NCBI RefSeq assembly: GCF_947498175.1
Contig: NZ_CANMJB010000003.1
Location: 372,001-436,000, forward strand
Direction: 5' to 3'
DNA: 64,000 nt
Source: an uncultured Algimonas sp.
GTDB taxonomy: Bacteria > Pseudomonadota > Alphaproteobacteria > Caulobacterales > Maricaulaceae
Notes under the pieces: generated by a model
Databases searched by the model: none
What the model saw: only the letters and a program-made list of their open reading frames with translations
Told to the model about the DNA's origin: nothing
Part shown: in pieces, positions 1-10,863 of the stretch
How the letters are laid out: each line of letters begins with the position of its first letter
Position numbering within the stretch: the stretch's first letter is position 1
Made by a program: the position numbers and the translations under genes

Positions 1-351
1 AGCTCCTGCCACAAATTGATCCAGGAATTGCCGGAAGACACGCTCATCGCTCCGGCCCACGGCATCCCGTTCCGCGGTGCTCACAAACGGCTCAACAAGC
101 TGATCGAACACCATGAAAAGGCCCTCGACCGCCTCTACGACTTCTGCCGCGAGCCGAAAATGGCGACCGAGGTCTATCCCGTCCTGTTCCGCCGCGAAAT
201 CGACGACCGCAATCGCATCATGGCCGTCGGCGAAAGCGTGGCGCATCTGAACTGTCTGAAAGGGCGGGGTCAGGTAACGCGTCGGCTCAACGATGCGGGA
301 CAGTTTACTTATAAGAGCCGCGAAGCTAGCGCAAACAAAAGCTGTATTTAA
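1..351 (+). CDS. C-terminal part of an MBL-fold metallo-hydrolase (5' end outside window)
   Basis: Frame is open to the window edge; protein has LIAPAHGIPFRGAHKRLNKLIEHHEKAL..., typical of the C-terminal part of beta-lactamase-fold hydrolases. Confidence 0.7.
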   Translation, partial: SSCHKLIQELPEDTLIAPAHGIPFRGAHKRLNKLIEHHEKALDRLYDFCREPKMATEVYPVLFRREIDDRNRIMAVGESVAHLNCLKGRGQVTRRLNDAGQFTYKSREASANKSCI

Positions 352-438
352 AGCTATCTTCCTTACTAGAAGCTTTGAAGCTTGTTCAAAGTCTAAAATT
401 AACTACTACTGGTTTACATTTTAGGTTTAATTGGAAAG

Positions 439-633
439 TTATTCTTGAGTTTTAAGCTTTTGCAGAAGGATGTGTTTTGCAAGCTGGAGAAACACCAAAA
501 ATCCTAAATGGGCCAGCCCATAGAGTACAAAGTTTTTATTAGAGCTGAGATCAAACCCTGCGGACGCCATCGCATATATAAATGCAAACATTAACATCAT
601 TAGGATTAAGTTAATATGTTTAGTTTTAATCAT
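439..633 (-). CDS. Small 64-aa membrane protein with two predicted TM helices; candidate bacteriocin immunity protein
   Basis: MIKTKHINLILMMLMFAFIYAMASAGFDLSSNKNFVLYGLAHLGFLVFLQLAKHILLQKLKTQE; GGAG upstream of ATG; same strand as and directly downstream of the GG-leader peptide; AT-rich. Confidence 0.55.
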   Translation of the reverse strand: MIKTKHINLILMMLMFAFIYAMASAGFDLSSNKNFVLYGLAHLGFLVFLQLAKHILLQKLKTQE

Positions 634-666
634 AAATAATCACTTCTCCATTTTGTATGTTGGCTG

Positions 667-690
667 AGTGGGCCTTTAAGTAGGCCCACT
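667..690. other. Perfect 9-bp stem-loop between precursor and candidate immunity gene
   Basis: AGTGGGCCT-TTAAGT-AGGCCCACT; no clear T-tract on either side. Confidence 0.6.
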
Positions 691-724
691 CTAATTATAT
701 TATCTGGCTTTAGCCAAACTTATG

Positions 725-982
725 CTAGGCTCCAGCTACTGTGGCAGCGCTAATCAGGGCTAGGCTACTGTAGATGCCTCTAACAGCAGAAGTTCCCCCT
801 CGGATAGGGTTCATAGCTCCAGCCGCTCCTCCACCAACTGTTCCCCAAAAAACAGCTCTTGGACCGCCGCCTGCGACCGCAGCTGAAACCCCGCCACCAA
901 ATGCGCCCAATGCGCCGCCAGCAACATTGGCCCAGATTGCGCCGCCTGTTTTATGCATTTCATCCGTTGTTAATTCACGCAT
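725..982 (-). CDS. Double-glycine leader bacteriocin/microcin-like precursor (85 aa; predicted 71-aa mature peptide)
   Basis: MRELTTDEMHKTGG|AIWANVAGGALGAFGGG...; leader resembles class II microcin leaders such as colicin V MRTLTLNELDSVSGG; GGAG 6 nt before this ATG (ORF track starts 12 nt upstream at 994); Gly/Ala-rich core with no Cys, Asp or Glu. Confidence 0.75.
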   Translation of the reverse strand: MRELTTDEMHKTGGAIWANVAGGALGAFGGGVSAAVAGGGPRAVFWGTVGGGAAGAMNPIRGGTSAVRGIYSSLALISAATVAGA

Positions 983-1096
983 CATGTACTCCATATTGAT
1001 GCGGTAGCCGCAGAGTTAGCGGCGACCTGTTAGCAATCCACGGCGGCTCCGGCTGCAGGGCTTGGACGCCGTGGTCCGGTCGGGATGACCGGGGTT

Positions 1097-1116
1097 ATTC
1101 CGGCTTTCACCGGAAT
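1097..1116. repeat. Dispersed palindromic repeat (ATTCCGG-CTTTCA-CCGGAAT)
   Basis: Perfect 7-bp inverted repeat; antisense translation gives the familiar repeat-derived string HSGESRN. Confidence 0.6.
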
Positions 1117-1173
1117 GGGGTGCGGGCTTGAAGGGCGGGCATGAACGCCTTAAATCGGAGAGGCCTGTTGGCA

Positions 1174-1217
1174 GGTGAGGGTGGGCTCCGGCTGCACTCG
1201 CGAGACGCACCCTCACC
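1174..1217. repeat. Inverted repeat GGTGAGGGTG...CACCCTCACC, likely dispersed intergenic repeat
   Basis: 10-bp perfect arms at 1174-1183 and 1208-1217 in a non-coding segment. Confidence 0.55.
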
Positions 1218-1457
1218 TCTTTCGGAAGAACACGGGCCTGATCGATATTGCCTCCCAGCTTGCATTTCATTGTCATCGTTTGTCGCGAGCATTTACATGA
1301 AATGCACCTGCACATGTCGAACAAAGATACTATACAATTTATAGAAGAATTTTATGGAACCCTATGCCAGACCTTGTCTATGGTGCGATGCGCAATGGTC
1401 GCGGGGCAATGGATGGGGCTTGTTGACGTTGGCGAACACTGCAGGAAAAGCTAAGCC

Positions 1458-3608
1458 TTGACGCAGAGTATGGCTGCGGACCGCGATGCCTTGAACGCCA
1501 TCCGTTTGTCCGGGCGGTCGCGGCTGCCTCTGATCCTGCAGAGCGAAGCCGCCGAATGCGGCCTGGCCTGTCTGGCCATGATTGCCGGTCATTACGGTCA
1601 TTCGGCCTCGCTCAACGAGTTGCGGCGGCGTTTTTCCGTGTCCATCAAGGGCGTGAACCTGCAGGGCCTGTCGGAGGTGGCCGACCGGCTGGGCTTCTCC
1701 TCCCGCGCGCTCCGGCTGGAACTGGACGAACTATCCAAGCTGCGCATGCCCTGCATCCTGCATTGGGATTTGAACCATTTCGTCGTGCTGAAGGCCGTGC
1801 GGCGCGGGAAGGTCGTGATCCACGATCCGGCACGTGGCAAACGGACCCTGCAGCTGGCCGAGGTGTCGAAGCATTTCACCGGCGTCGCGCTGGAACTGAC
1901 GCCGACGCCCGATTTCGCCAAGAAGCCGACCAAGGAGCGGGTCCGAATCTTCGATCTGTGGAACAAGATGACGGGGTTCATTCCGATCATCCTGCAGATC
2001 ATCGCCCTGTCGCTCGTCCTGCAGGTCTTCGCCATCGTCGCGCCCTTGGTGAACCAACTCGTGGTGGACGAGGCCATCGCCAAGAGCGACACGAACTTCC
2101 TGCAGGTCGTGATCCTGGGCTTCGCCCTGTTGCTGGTCGCGCGCACGCTGGTGGAGCTATTGCGCGAATGGGTGTCGATGTATTTCGGCACGCTGCTGAA
2201 TTACCAGATGCGGTCCAACATGCTGCGCCACGTCATGCGGCTGGAGGCGGAATTCTTTGAGAAGCGCCACATCGGCGACATCATGAGCCGGATGGGCAGC
2301 CTAAAGCCCGTGCAGGATCTGTTCACCCAGTCCTTCGTGACCGTACTCCTCGACGGCCTCATGGCAGTCGTCACGCTGGTCGTGATGTTTCTATACTCCC
2401 CGCTACTAGCCGGTGTCGTGATCGGGGTCGTGTTTCTCTCCTTTCTCGTGCGGTTGGCGACCTTTCCGCATGTGCTGCGGCTCGAGGAAGAAAGCATTCA
2501 GAAGGATGCAGAGCTGGAGACCATCTCGCTGGAAACGGTGCGCGGCATCCGCGCCATCAAGATTTTCGGGCGCGAACGCGAACGCCATGCCCACTGGCAG
2601 AATTCCTATGCCGACACGATCAATGTCGATCTGCGGCTGCAACGCTTCACCATCCTGTCCGGCGCGGCCAATCGCGGCGTGTTCGGGCTGCTGGAGCTGG
2701 GTATCTACTTCCTGGGTGCCATGCTGGTCATCAATGGCGAGCTGACGCTCGGCATGTTCTTCGCCTTCCAGAGCTACCGGGGGCAGTTTGCGGACCGGAT
2801 CAATTCGCTGATCGATCTGTTCTTCCAATTCCGCACGGTCGGGCTGCATCTGGAGCGCCTGGCGGATATCATCTATTCCGAGCCGGAGCCCGGTCTCGAT
2901 GCGCCAGTCGGGGCAGGCGCGCCGTTGACGGGCGCAGTCGAGGCGCGGAACCTGTCTTTCCGGTACGGCGATGCCGATCCCTGGATCGTACGGGACGTGG
3001 ACCTGAAGATCGCGCCGGGCGATCGTGTCGCGCTGACCGGGCCGTCCGGTGGTGGCAAGACGACTTTGCTGAAGATCCTGATTGGCCTGCACAATCCGGT
3101 CGAAGGAGACGTGCTCTATGATGGTCGGCCGATCGAGGCGACGGGCATTCGCTCCATCCGCAGCCAGCTCGGCGTGGTCATGCAGGACGACCGATTGCTG
3201 ACCGGATCACTCTACGACAATATCAGCTTCTTCGATCCGGAGATCGATGTGGCGCGCGTCGAAGCCTGTGCCATGGCCGCGCATGTGCACGCGGATATCA
3301 TGGCCATGCCGATGGGCTATCACAGCCTGGTCGGCGATATGGGGTCGTCGCTGTCGGGCGGGCAGGTGCAACGTCTATTACTGGCGCGGGCGCTCTATGC
3401 CAATCCGCGCATCCTGTTTCTCGACGAAGGCACGGCCAATCTTGACCCGCATGCGGAAGCCGCCATCGTCGAAACATTGTCCCAACTGCCGATCACGCAG
3501 ATCATCGTCGCGCATCGTCCGGCTGCCGTCCGTCATTGCACCCGTGTCTTCAGGATTGATAATGGGCAGGTGGTCGAGCTGGAAACGGTTGCGGAGGCAG
3601 ATATATGA
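1458..3608 (+). CDS. Peptidase-containing ABC transporter (C39 peptidase, bacteriocin/microcin exporter, CvaB-like)
   Basis: N-terminal C39 motifs LQSEAAECGLACLAMIAGHYG, HWDLNHFVVL and IHDPARG; Walker A GPSGGGKTT; signature LSGGQ; Walker B ILFLDEGTANLD. TTG start at 1458, alternative ATG at 1470. Confidence 0.92.
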   Translation: MTQSMAADRDALNAIRLSGRSRLPLILQSEAAECGLACLAMIAGHYGHSASLNELRRRFSVSIKGVNLQGLSEVADRLGFSSRALRLELDELSKLRMPCILHWDLNHFVVLKAVRRGKVVIHDPARGKRTLQLAEVSKHFTGVALELTPTPDFAKKPTKERVRIFDLWNKMTGFIPIILQIIALSLVLQVFAIVAPLVNQLVVDEAIAKSDTNFLQVVILGFALLLVARTLVELLREWVSMYFGTLLNYQMRSNMLRHVMRLEAEFFEKRHIGDIMSRMGSLKPVQDLFTQSFVTVLLDGLMAVVTLVVMFLYSPLLAGVVIGVVFLSFLVRLATFPHVLRLEEESIQKDAELETISLETVRGIRAIKIFGRERERHAHWQNSYADTINVDLRLQRFTILSGAANRGVFGLLELGIYFLGAMLVINGELTLGMFFAFQSYRGQFADRINSLIDLFFQFRTVGLHLERLADIIYSEPEPGLDAPVGAGAPLTGAVEARNLSFRYGDADPWIVRDVDLKIAPGDRVALTGPSGGGKTTLLKILIGLHNPVEGDVLYDGRPIEATGIRSIRSQLGVVMQDDRLLTGSLYDNISFFDPEIDVARVEACAMAAHVHADIMAMPMGYHSLVGDMGSSLSGGQVQRLLLARALYANPRILFLDEGTANLDPHAEAAIVETLSQLPITQIIVAHRPAAVRHCTRVFRIDNGQVVELETVAEADI

Positions 3609-4840
3609 GCCTGTTTCGTCAGGAAGCCATCGACAATAAGCGGCGTAAGCTGCACGGTGACGTCATTCTCGTTCAGCCGGTGCGTTTCTACGTCATGGCA
3701 GGGCTTTTTTTCACCATCGTCTTGTCGGGTGTCATCTATGCGGCGTCGCGTGACTATACGCGCAAGGAAACTGCGGTCGGCTTCATCGCGCCGACGACAG
3801 GGCTGACCACGGTACGGGCCGACCGGGGCGGAATGATCACGGATGTCTTCGTCTCCGAAGGGGACGCGGTCCGGCAGGGCGATCCGTTGTTCGAAAGCCG
3901 TGTCGATATCGAAACCGATGCGGGGTTCGTGTCCGAACGTCGTCTGGCATCGACGGACGAACGGATCGCGGAACTCAACAACCGCGAGGCACGGATCGAG
4001 GCTCGCTCAGAAGCGGAACGGCGACGGCTGAATGCGGCGATCCAGAATCTTCAGCTGGAAGTCGGGGCGCTGTCCGAACGGCGCGATCTGGAACAGGTCG
4101 TTGCCAATCTTGCCCGGATGCGGCTGGAAAAGTTCGAGCAGTTGTTAGCCGACGACACAGTCTCGCAACTCGAATACGAGCAGGTCGAATCCCAAGAGCT
4201 GCAAGCTCGCATCGCTCTGCAGGCAATAGAACAGCAACTCATTGCGCGCCGCTCCAGTCTTGAAGATACGCGGTTTCAAATTAGGAATTTGCCAAAGCAA
4301 CGTGAGCAGGAAATGTCGCAGTTGCGACAGGAAATTTCTGCTTTGCAGGACACACGAACGTCCATCGAAGCCCAGAGCCTCTATATTGTCCGCGCCCCAC
4401 GCAGCGGAACCGTGTCCGGACTCCAGGCAAGGCTGGGCCGCGTGGTGGACCCTGCCGTTGCGATCGCCGTGATCGTGCCAGAAGACGCCATTCTCGAAGC
4501 GCGCTTGCTGGTGCCCTCTTCAGCTGTCGGTTTCACGGATGTCGGTCAGCCCGTAAACATCCTTCTCGACGCCTTTCCCTACCAAAAATTCGGCGCGCAT
4601 CGGGGTCGTGTTTCGCAAATCTCCGCCACGCCGTTCCGTCCGGGGGAAATCGAAAGCCCGATACCGTACGATCAGTCCGTTTATCAGTTGAGAGTCGCGT
4701 TAGAGGACCAGAGCATCACGGCATATGGCGAACGAATCGATCTCAAGCCGGGAATGACCTTGCAAGGCGACGTCATCACCGACCGGCGGTCCTTGCTGGA
4801 ATGGATGTTCGACCCGCTGTTTTCATTGCGACGGACTTAG
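3605..4840 (+). CDS. HlyD-family membrane fusion protein (CvaA-like exporter adaptor)
   Basis: Single N-terminal TM, biotinyl-lipoyl-like segments, long coiled coil, IVRAPRSGTVSGLQARLGRVV; overlaps the ABC gene by 4 nt. Confidence 0.9.
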   Translation: MSLFRQEAIDNKRRKLHGDVILVQPVRFYVMAGLFFTIVLSGVIYAASRDYTRKETAVGFIAPTTGLTTVRADRGGMITDVFVSEGDAVRQGDPLFESRVDIETDAGFVSERRLASTDERIAELNNREARIEARSEAERRRLNAAIQNLQLEVGALSERRDLEQVVANLARMRLEKFEQLLADDTVSQLEYEQVESQELQARIALQAIEQQLIARRSSLEDTRFQIRNLPKQREQEMSQLRQEISALQDTRTSIEAQSLYIVRAPRSGTVSGLQARLGRVVDPAVAIAVIVPEDAILEARLLVPSSAVGFTDVGQPVNILLDAFPYQKFGAHRGRVSQISATPFRPGEIESPIPYDQSVYQLRVALEDQSITAYGERIDLKPGMTLQGDVITDRRSLLEWMFDPLFSLRRT

Positions 4841-4855
4841 CCGTCCCACGACGCA

Positions 4856-6157
4856 CTAACTACCCGCATCTTTAAGAACGCTTTGGCAGGCGGGGGTCGG
4901 ACCGATGCGATCCGCGAGCGTGCGGCAGAGTTCGCGCGCGAGAACGGCGTCGCCCGTATCCAGGCGCAGACGGGCCAAACGGGCCGTGGCTTCCGGTTCG
5001 AACGGCGTGTCGTCGAGCACGCGGCGATACCAGCGTTCCGCCTCCTCGGGTCTGCCTTGTGCGGCGTGGGCATCGCCGATCATCACCCCCATCGGCGCAA
5101 GCCACGGTCCGATCGTGTGCGGTGAGCCGGAATAGGCCCGCCGCATCGCCGCATGAGCGCGCATATAGTGCGCCAGACCGCTGCCGGGCACGCGCATGCC
5201 CCGGATCTCGCCCAGATTGACCATCGCCTCCCAGGCTTCGGGGTCGGCCGCGATGGCGGCGTCGAACGCTCGTTCAGCGTCGTCTAGGCGTCCCGACGCG
5301 GATAGGGCGAAGCCCAGCGCTTTGTGGGTGTCGGCGTCACGGGGGCTGTCGCGCACGGCGCGTTCGCCCAACCGCACGGCGCGGTCCAGCGCCGCGCGCG
5401 CTTCGGCGGTCGAGGTGATCCCGGTCCGCATTGCCTCGGTCAGGGAGTCGGCGGCCATGCCCGAGCCCGGACGGCCGCTCCAGCGCACGACGCGTTGCAC
5501 CAACGCGTTGGCCAGACCCGCCTGCGCGGGCGCATAGGCCGGATCGGCCGCGACGGCGCGTTCATACAGGCTGATCGCGGCTTCGTTGTCGGCACGGGTG
5601 AAATTCATGTAGAGATCGTCGGCGCGGCGGGTCAGCCGTTCGGCCTCAGCCATATCCGAAGCGACCGGCGTTCCGGCGTCTGGCGGGAGGGACGGCGCAT
5701 CGCCTCCGATCCGGACGATTCCGGCGATCGCGATCAGAATCAGGGCTGCCGAACCGATCCATAAAAGCAAGCGCTGCCGTCTTGGACGCGCGGCTTGCGC
5801 TTCAGACGGTTCGATGGGACGGACAGGGACGAGCAGACGGTAGCCCCGCTTGGGGATTGTCTCGATGAAGATGGGATCGGACGCGCTGTCGCCGAGCGCC
5901 TTGCGCAGTTTCGACAGGGTGCGGGACAGAACGTCTTCGCCGACGATGACGCCGGGCCAGAGCGCGGCGTCCAGTGCCTCGCGCGTCACGACTTGTCCCG
6001 GATCGCCGGCGAGCCGGATGAGCAGATCCATCACCTTGGGTTCGAGCGATCTGACCTCTGCGCCGCTGCGCAACGTGCCGCGCGAGGCATCGACGTTCCA
6101 GCGACCCAGTCGGAAGCGGGGCGGGGCGGTCTCGCTATGGGTATCTGGTCGGGGCAT
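4856..6157 (-). CDS. CadC-like winged-helix regulator with TM segment and TPR repeats
   Basis: OmpR/PhoB-type DNA-binding domain (LGRWNVDASRGTLRSGAEVRSLEPKVMDLLIRLAGDPGQVVTREALDAALWPG...IETIPKRGYRLLVPV), TM helix, TPR region; start chosen at MPRPDTH. Confidence 0.8.
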   Translation of the reverse strand: MPRPDTHSETAPPRFRLGRWNVDASRGTLRSGAEVRSLEPKVMDLLIRLAGDPGQVVTREALDAALWPGVIVGEDVLSRTLSKLRKALGDSASDPIFIETIPKRGYRLLVPVRPIEPSEAQAARPRRQRLLLWIGSAALILIAIAGIVRIGGDAPSLPPDAGTPVASDMAEAERLTRRADDLYMNFTRADNEAAISLYERAVAADPAYAPAQAGLANALVQRVVRWSGRPGSGMAADSLTEAMRTGITSTAEARAALDRAVRLGERAVRDSPRDADTHKALGFALSASGRLDDAERAFDAAIAADPEAWEAMVNLGEIRGMRVPGSGLAHYMRAHAAMRRAYSGSPHTIGPWLAPMGVMIGDAHAAQGRPEEAERWYRRVLDDTPFEPEATARLARLRLDTGDAVLARELCRTLADRIGPTPACQSVLKDAGS

Positions 6158-6265
6158 GGAGAGGGTTTCGGGAGGATAAAAGGAGGGTTCGGTCATGGTC
6201 ACGCAGACGACCGGTCGTCAGAGTTGGAAGCAAACACACACCTTATTGCCATATGGACATTCAAG

Positions 6266-7810
6266 ATGAAACGTCATGTTCTCACACTGCTAGCTGCCAG
6301 TTCGGCCCTTCTCGCCTGCGCGCCGCAGCCCGGGAGCGTCCTCCCATCGATTGAGGCCGAGCCGGTGGGTACGCAAAACTCAGTGACGGACGACGCTCCG
6401 CTCTCCAGCGCGCTGTCCGAGACCGAACTCTATTGGCGCGAGACGATCGATCCCGCCGCCGCCCAAGCCGATCTGCGCGCGCTCTATGAGGGCCTGCGCG
6501 AGGCGCATTTCGATCTCTTCGCCAATCGCAGCGAAGCCGAACATGACGCCTTGTTCGCCGAACTGGACGCGGCGCTGTCCGAACCGGTCAGCCGGTTCGA
6601 CCTGTTCAAGACGTTGCAACGCTTTGCGGCGTTCGGGGATGTCGCCCATGCACGGATCGACTTTCCGTCCGAACTCTGGAGCGCCTATCGCGACCGGGGC
6701 GGCCGCGCCTTACCGCTCTATCCGCGCATCGAAGGTAAAGCGGTCTATGTCGGTTCGAACATGTCGGGTCTGGACGAAATCGGCGAAGGCGACCGGTTGA
6801 TCGCTATCGACGGCGTTCCGACCGGCGATTGGGTCGACCGAATGTCGCGCTACATTTCCGCGGATACGCGGGACATCGCGACTTCGCTCATGGAATTCAC
6901 CTTTCCGCGCGATCTCTGGACGCTGACGGGCGAGCGTCCGTCCCATTCGGTGCGGGTGGAAACAGCCGATGGTACGGTCCGCACTATCGATGTGCCGACC
7001 CTGACGACGGTGGAACAGGCTGCCAATGCCGAAGGCGATGAAGGCGGCTCGGCCGGCGCGTCCTTGCGCGAGTCGCGCCTTATCGGGACAACCGCCTATC
7101 TGAAGCCGGGACCGTTCTACAATGCCGAAGACCTGTCCCGATCCTGGGACAATGGCGACTTCGTGACGTTCATCGACACTGCTTTTGAGACATTTTTGGA
7201 TGCAGGCGCGACGACGCTGATCCTCGATTTGCGCGACAATCCCGGCGGCGACAACAGCTTCAGCGATCCGATGCTGGCTTGGATCGCGGACGAACCCTTC
7301 CGCTTCTATTCGGAGTTCCGGGTCCGGTCCAGCGCGCAGGCCGAAGCGTCCAATGCCGCGCGGCTCGAAGCCTCCGGTGCGACCGAGGGTCCGAGCGTGG
7401 AGTTCGCCAGGCTCTATGCGGAAACGCCTCATGGCGAAACTTTCGACTTCGACCTGCCCATGGCACAGCCCCGTGACGGCCAGAGATTTTCCGGACCTGT
7501 CTATGCCCTGATCAACCGCAACAGCTATTCCAACGCGGTCAATGTGGCGAGCATCTTGAAGGACTATGGGTGGGCGACCTTGGCGGGCGAGGCGACGACG
7601 GATTTCGCGACGACCTATGGCTCGATGGAAACCTTCACCCTGCCGGAATCCGGTTTCACGGTCGGATTCCCGAAATCGCTGATCGTCCGACCGAACGGCG
7701 ATACCACGCCTGGACCCGTCTATCCGGATCTTGCTCTTTCTGGACCTCTCGGCTCAGGACAAGGCGATTCGATGCTGGACGCCCTCCTCCGTCACATCGA
7801 GCAAGGGTGA
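6266..7810 (+). CDS. S41-family peptidase-like lipoprotein
   Basis: MKRHVLTLLAASSALLAC lipobox; LILDLRDNPGGDNSFSDPML; INRNSYSNAVNVASILKDYGWATLAGE. ATG at 6266 inside the longer ORF. Confidence 0.75.
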   Translation: MKRHVLTLLAASSALLACAPQPGSVLPSIEAEPVGTQNSVTDDAPLSSALSETELYWRETIDPAAAQADLRALYEGLREAHFDLFANRSEAEHDALFAELDAALSEPVSRFDLFKTLQRFAAFGDVAHARIDFPSELWSAYRDRGGRALPLYPRIEGKAVYVGSNMSGLDEIGEGDRLIAIDGVPTGDWVDRMSRYISADTRDIATSLMEFTFPRDLWTLTGERPSHSVRVETADGTVRTIDVPTLTTVEQAANAEGDEGGSAGASLRESRLIGTTAYLKPGPFYNAEDLSRSWDNGDFVTFIDTAFETFLDAGATTLILDLRDNPGGDNSFSDPMLAWIADEPFRFYSEFRVRSSAQAEASNAARLEASGATEGPSVEFARLYAETPHGETFDFDLPMAQPRDGQRFSGPVYALINRNSYSNAVNVASILKDYGWATLAGEATTDFATTYGSMETFTLPESGFTVGFPKSLIVRPNGDTTPGPVYPDLALSGPLGSGQGDSMLDALLRHIEQG

Positions 7811-7812
7811 TT

Positions 7813-8142
7813 CTATGAAGATCCTTCGCGCTTCCGCCGTTCCTGCTCTTCCATCATCTTGACGTAGTTGGGCTGTTCGTCGGCGCCGCTGTGGCTGGAG
7901 AAGAAGATGACGCCCATGAAGAACAGGCCGCTGAGGAAGGCGAGCGGGATGGCGACGTAGTGGGCGAGCTTCCCATGGATGGTGACGTTTTCGGCCATGG
8001 GCCAGAACATCAGAAGCAGGCAGATCGGCAGGGATATGGCGACGTACCACAAGGCGTAGCGCTTGAACTTGGCTTTGGCCTCGCGACGCCGCTCCGCTGC
8101 GGCGGCGCGTGATCGGGCGGACTCCGTCATTCTTTCAGGCAT
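7813..8142 (-). CDS. Hypothetical small membrane protein (two TM helices)
   Basis: ORF with start reassigned to MPERMTESARS; two hydrophobic segments. Confidence 0.55.
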   Translation of the reverse strand: MPERMTESARSRAAAAERRREAKAKFKRYALWYVAISLPICLLLMFWPMAENVTIHGKLAHYVAIPLAFLSGLFFMGVIFFSSHSGADEQPNYVKMMEEQERRKREGSS

Positions 8143-8255
8143 GATCCAGGCGACCTCCTTGCTTACGCAGCCTACAGGGACAATCCTGGTCCGGAAAGGG
8201 CCGTCCGCTCCGGGGAGCCGCGCAACTGTCATGCAGATATGCGCGGGCCGGCATG

Positions 8256-8292
8256 AAAAAGGCCGCGCGGAAGGTCTCCTTCCCGCGCGGCC
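8256..8292 (-). terminator. Rho-independent terminator of katG
   Basis: Minus strand GGCCGCGCGGGAAGG-AGA-CCTTCCGCGCGGCC followed by TTTTT. Confidence 0.8.
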
Positions 8293-8316
8293 AATTTCGT
8301 TCGAGAACGGGTCCGC

Positions 8317-10596
<2,280 letters not shown>

Positions 10597-10823
10597 TTAC
10601 ATTCGTCCAATCGTTGCTTCCGTCAATTTTGATCGGCGGTGCCTATGTTTTCCAGAGTTGGGGCCAGCCAGAGTTGGAGCCAGCCGTTCAGTGATGGTTC
10701 AGTGTCGCCGCGCCAGAAGGAGGGTGGCCGGGGCGGTTCGTTTCCGAACGCTCCGGCCGACGGGCGGACGGCGGACATGCCGGTCGCGGGGGTGACCGGC
10801 TCCTTTGGCCGTCAAACGCCCGG

Positions 10824-10853
10824 ACCCGGTTTTCCGTAATCGGAAAACCGGGT
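10824..10853. terminator. Strong stem-loop 3' of pspF
   Basis: ACCCGGTTTTCCG-TAAT-CGGAAAACCGGGT, perfect 13-bp stem with 4-nt loop just after the pspF stop. Confidence 0.55.
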
Positions 10854-10863
10854 TTTCGGACCT

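Noticed and set aside
774-1007. 77-aa Pro/Ala-rich ORF on + strand
   Set aside because: Exact antisense of the GG-leader precursor; composition is the complement of a Gly/Ala-rich gene
1016-1324. 102-aa minus-strand ORF
   Set aside because: Contains HSGESRN-type strings produced by translating dispersed palindromic repeats
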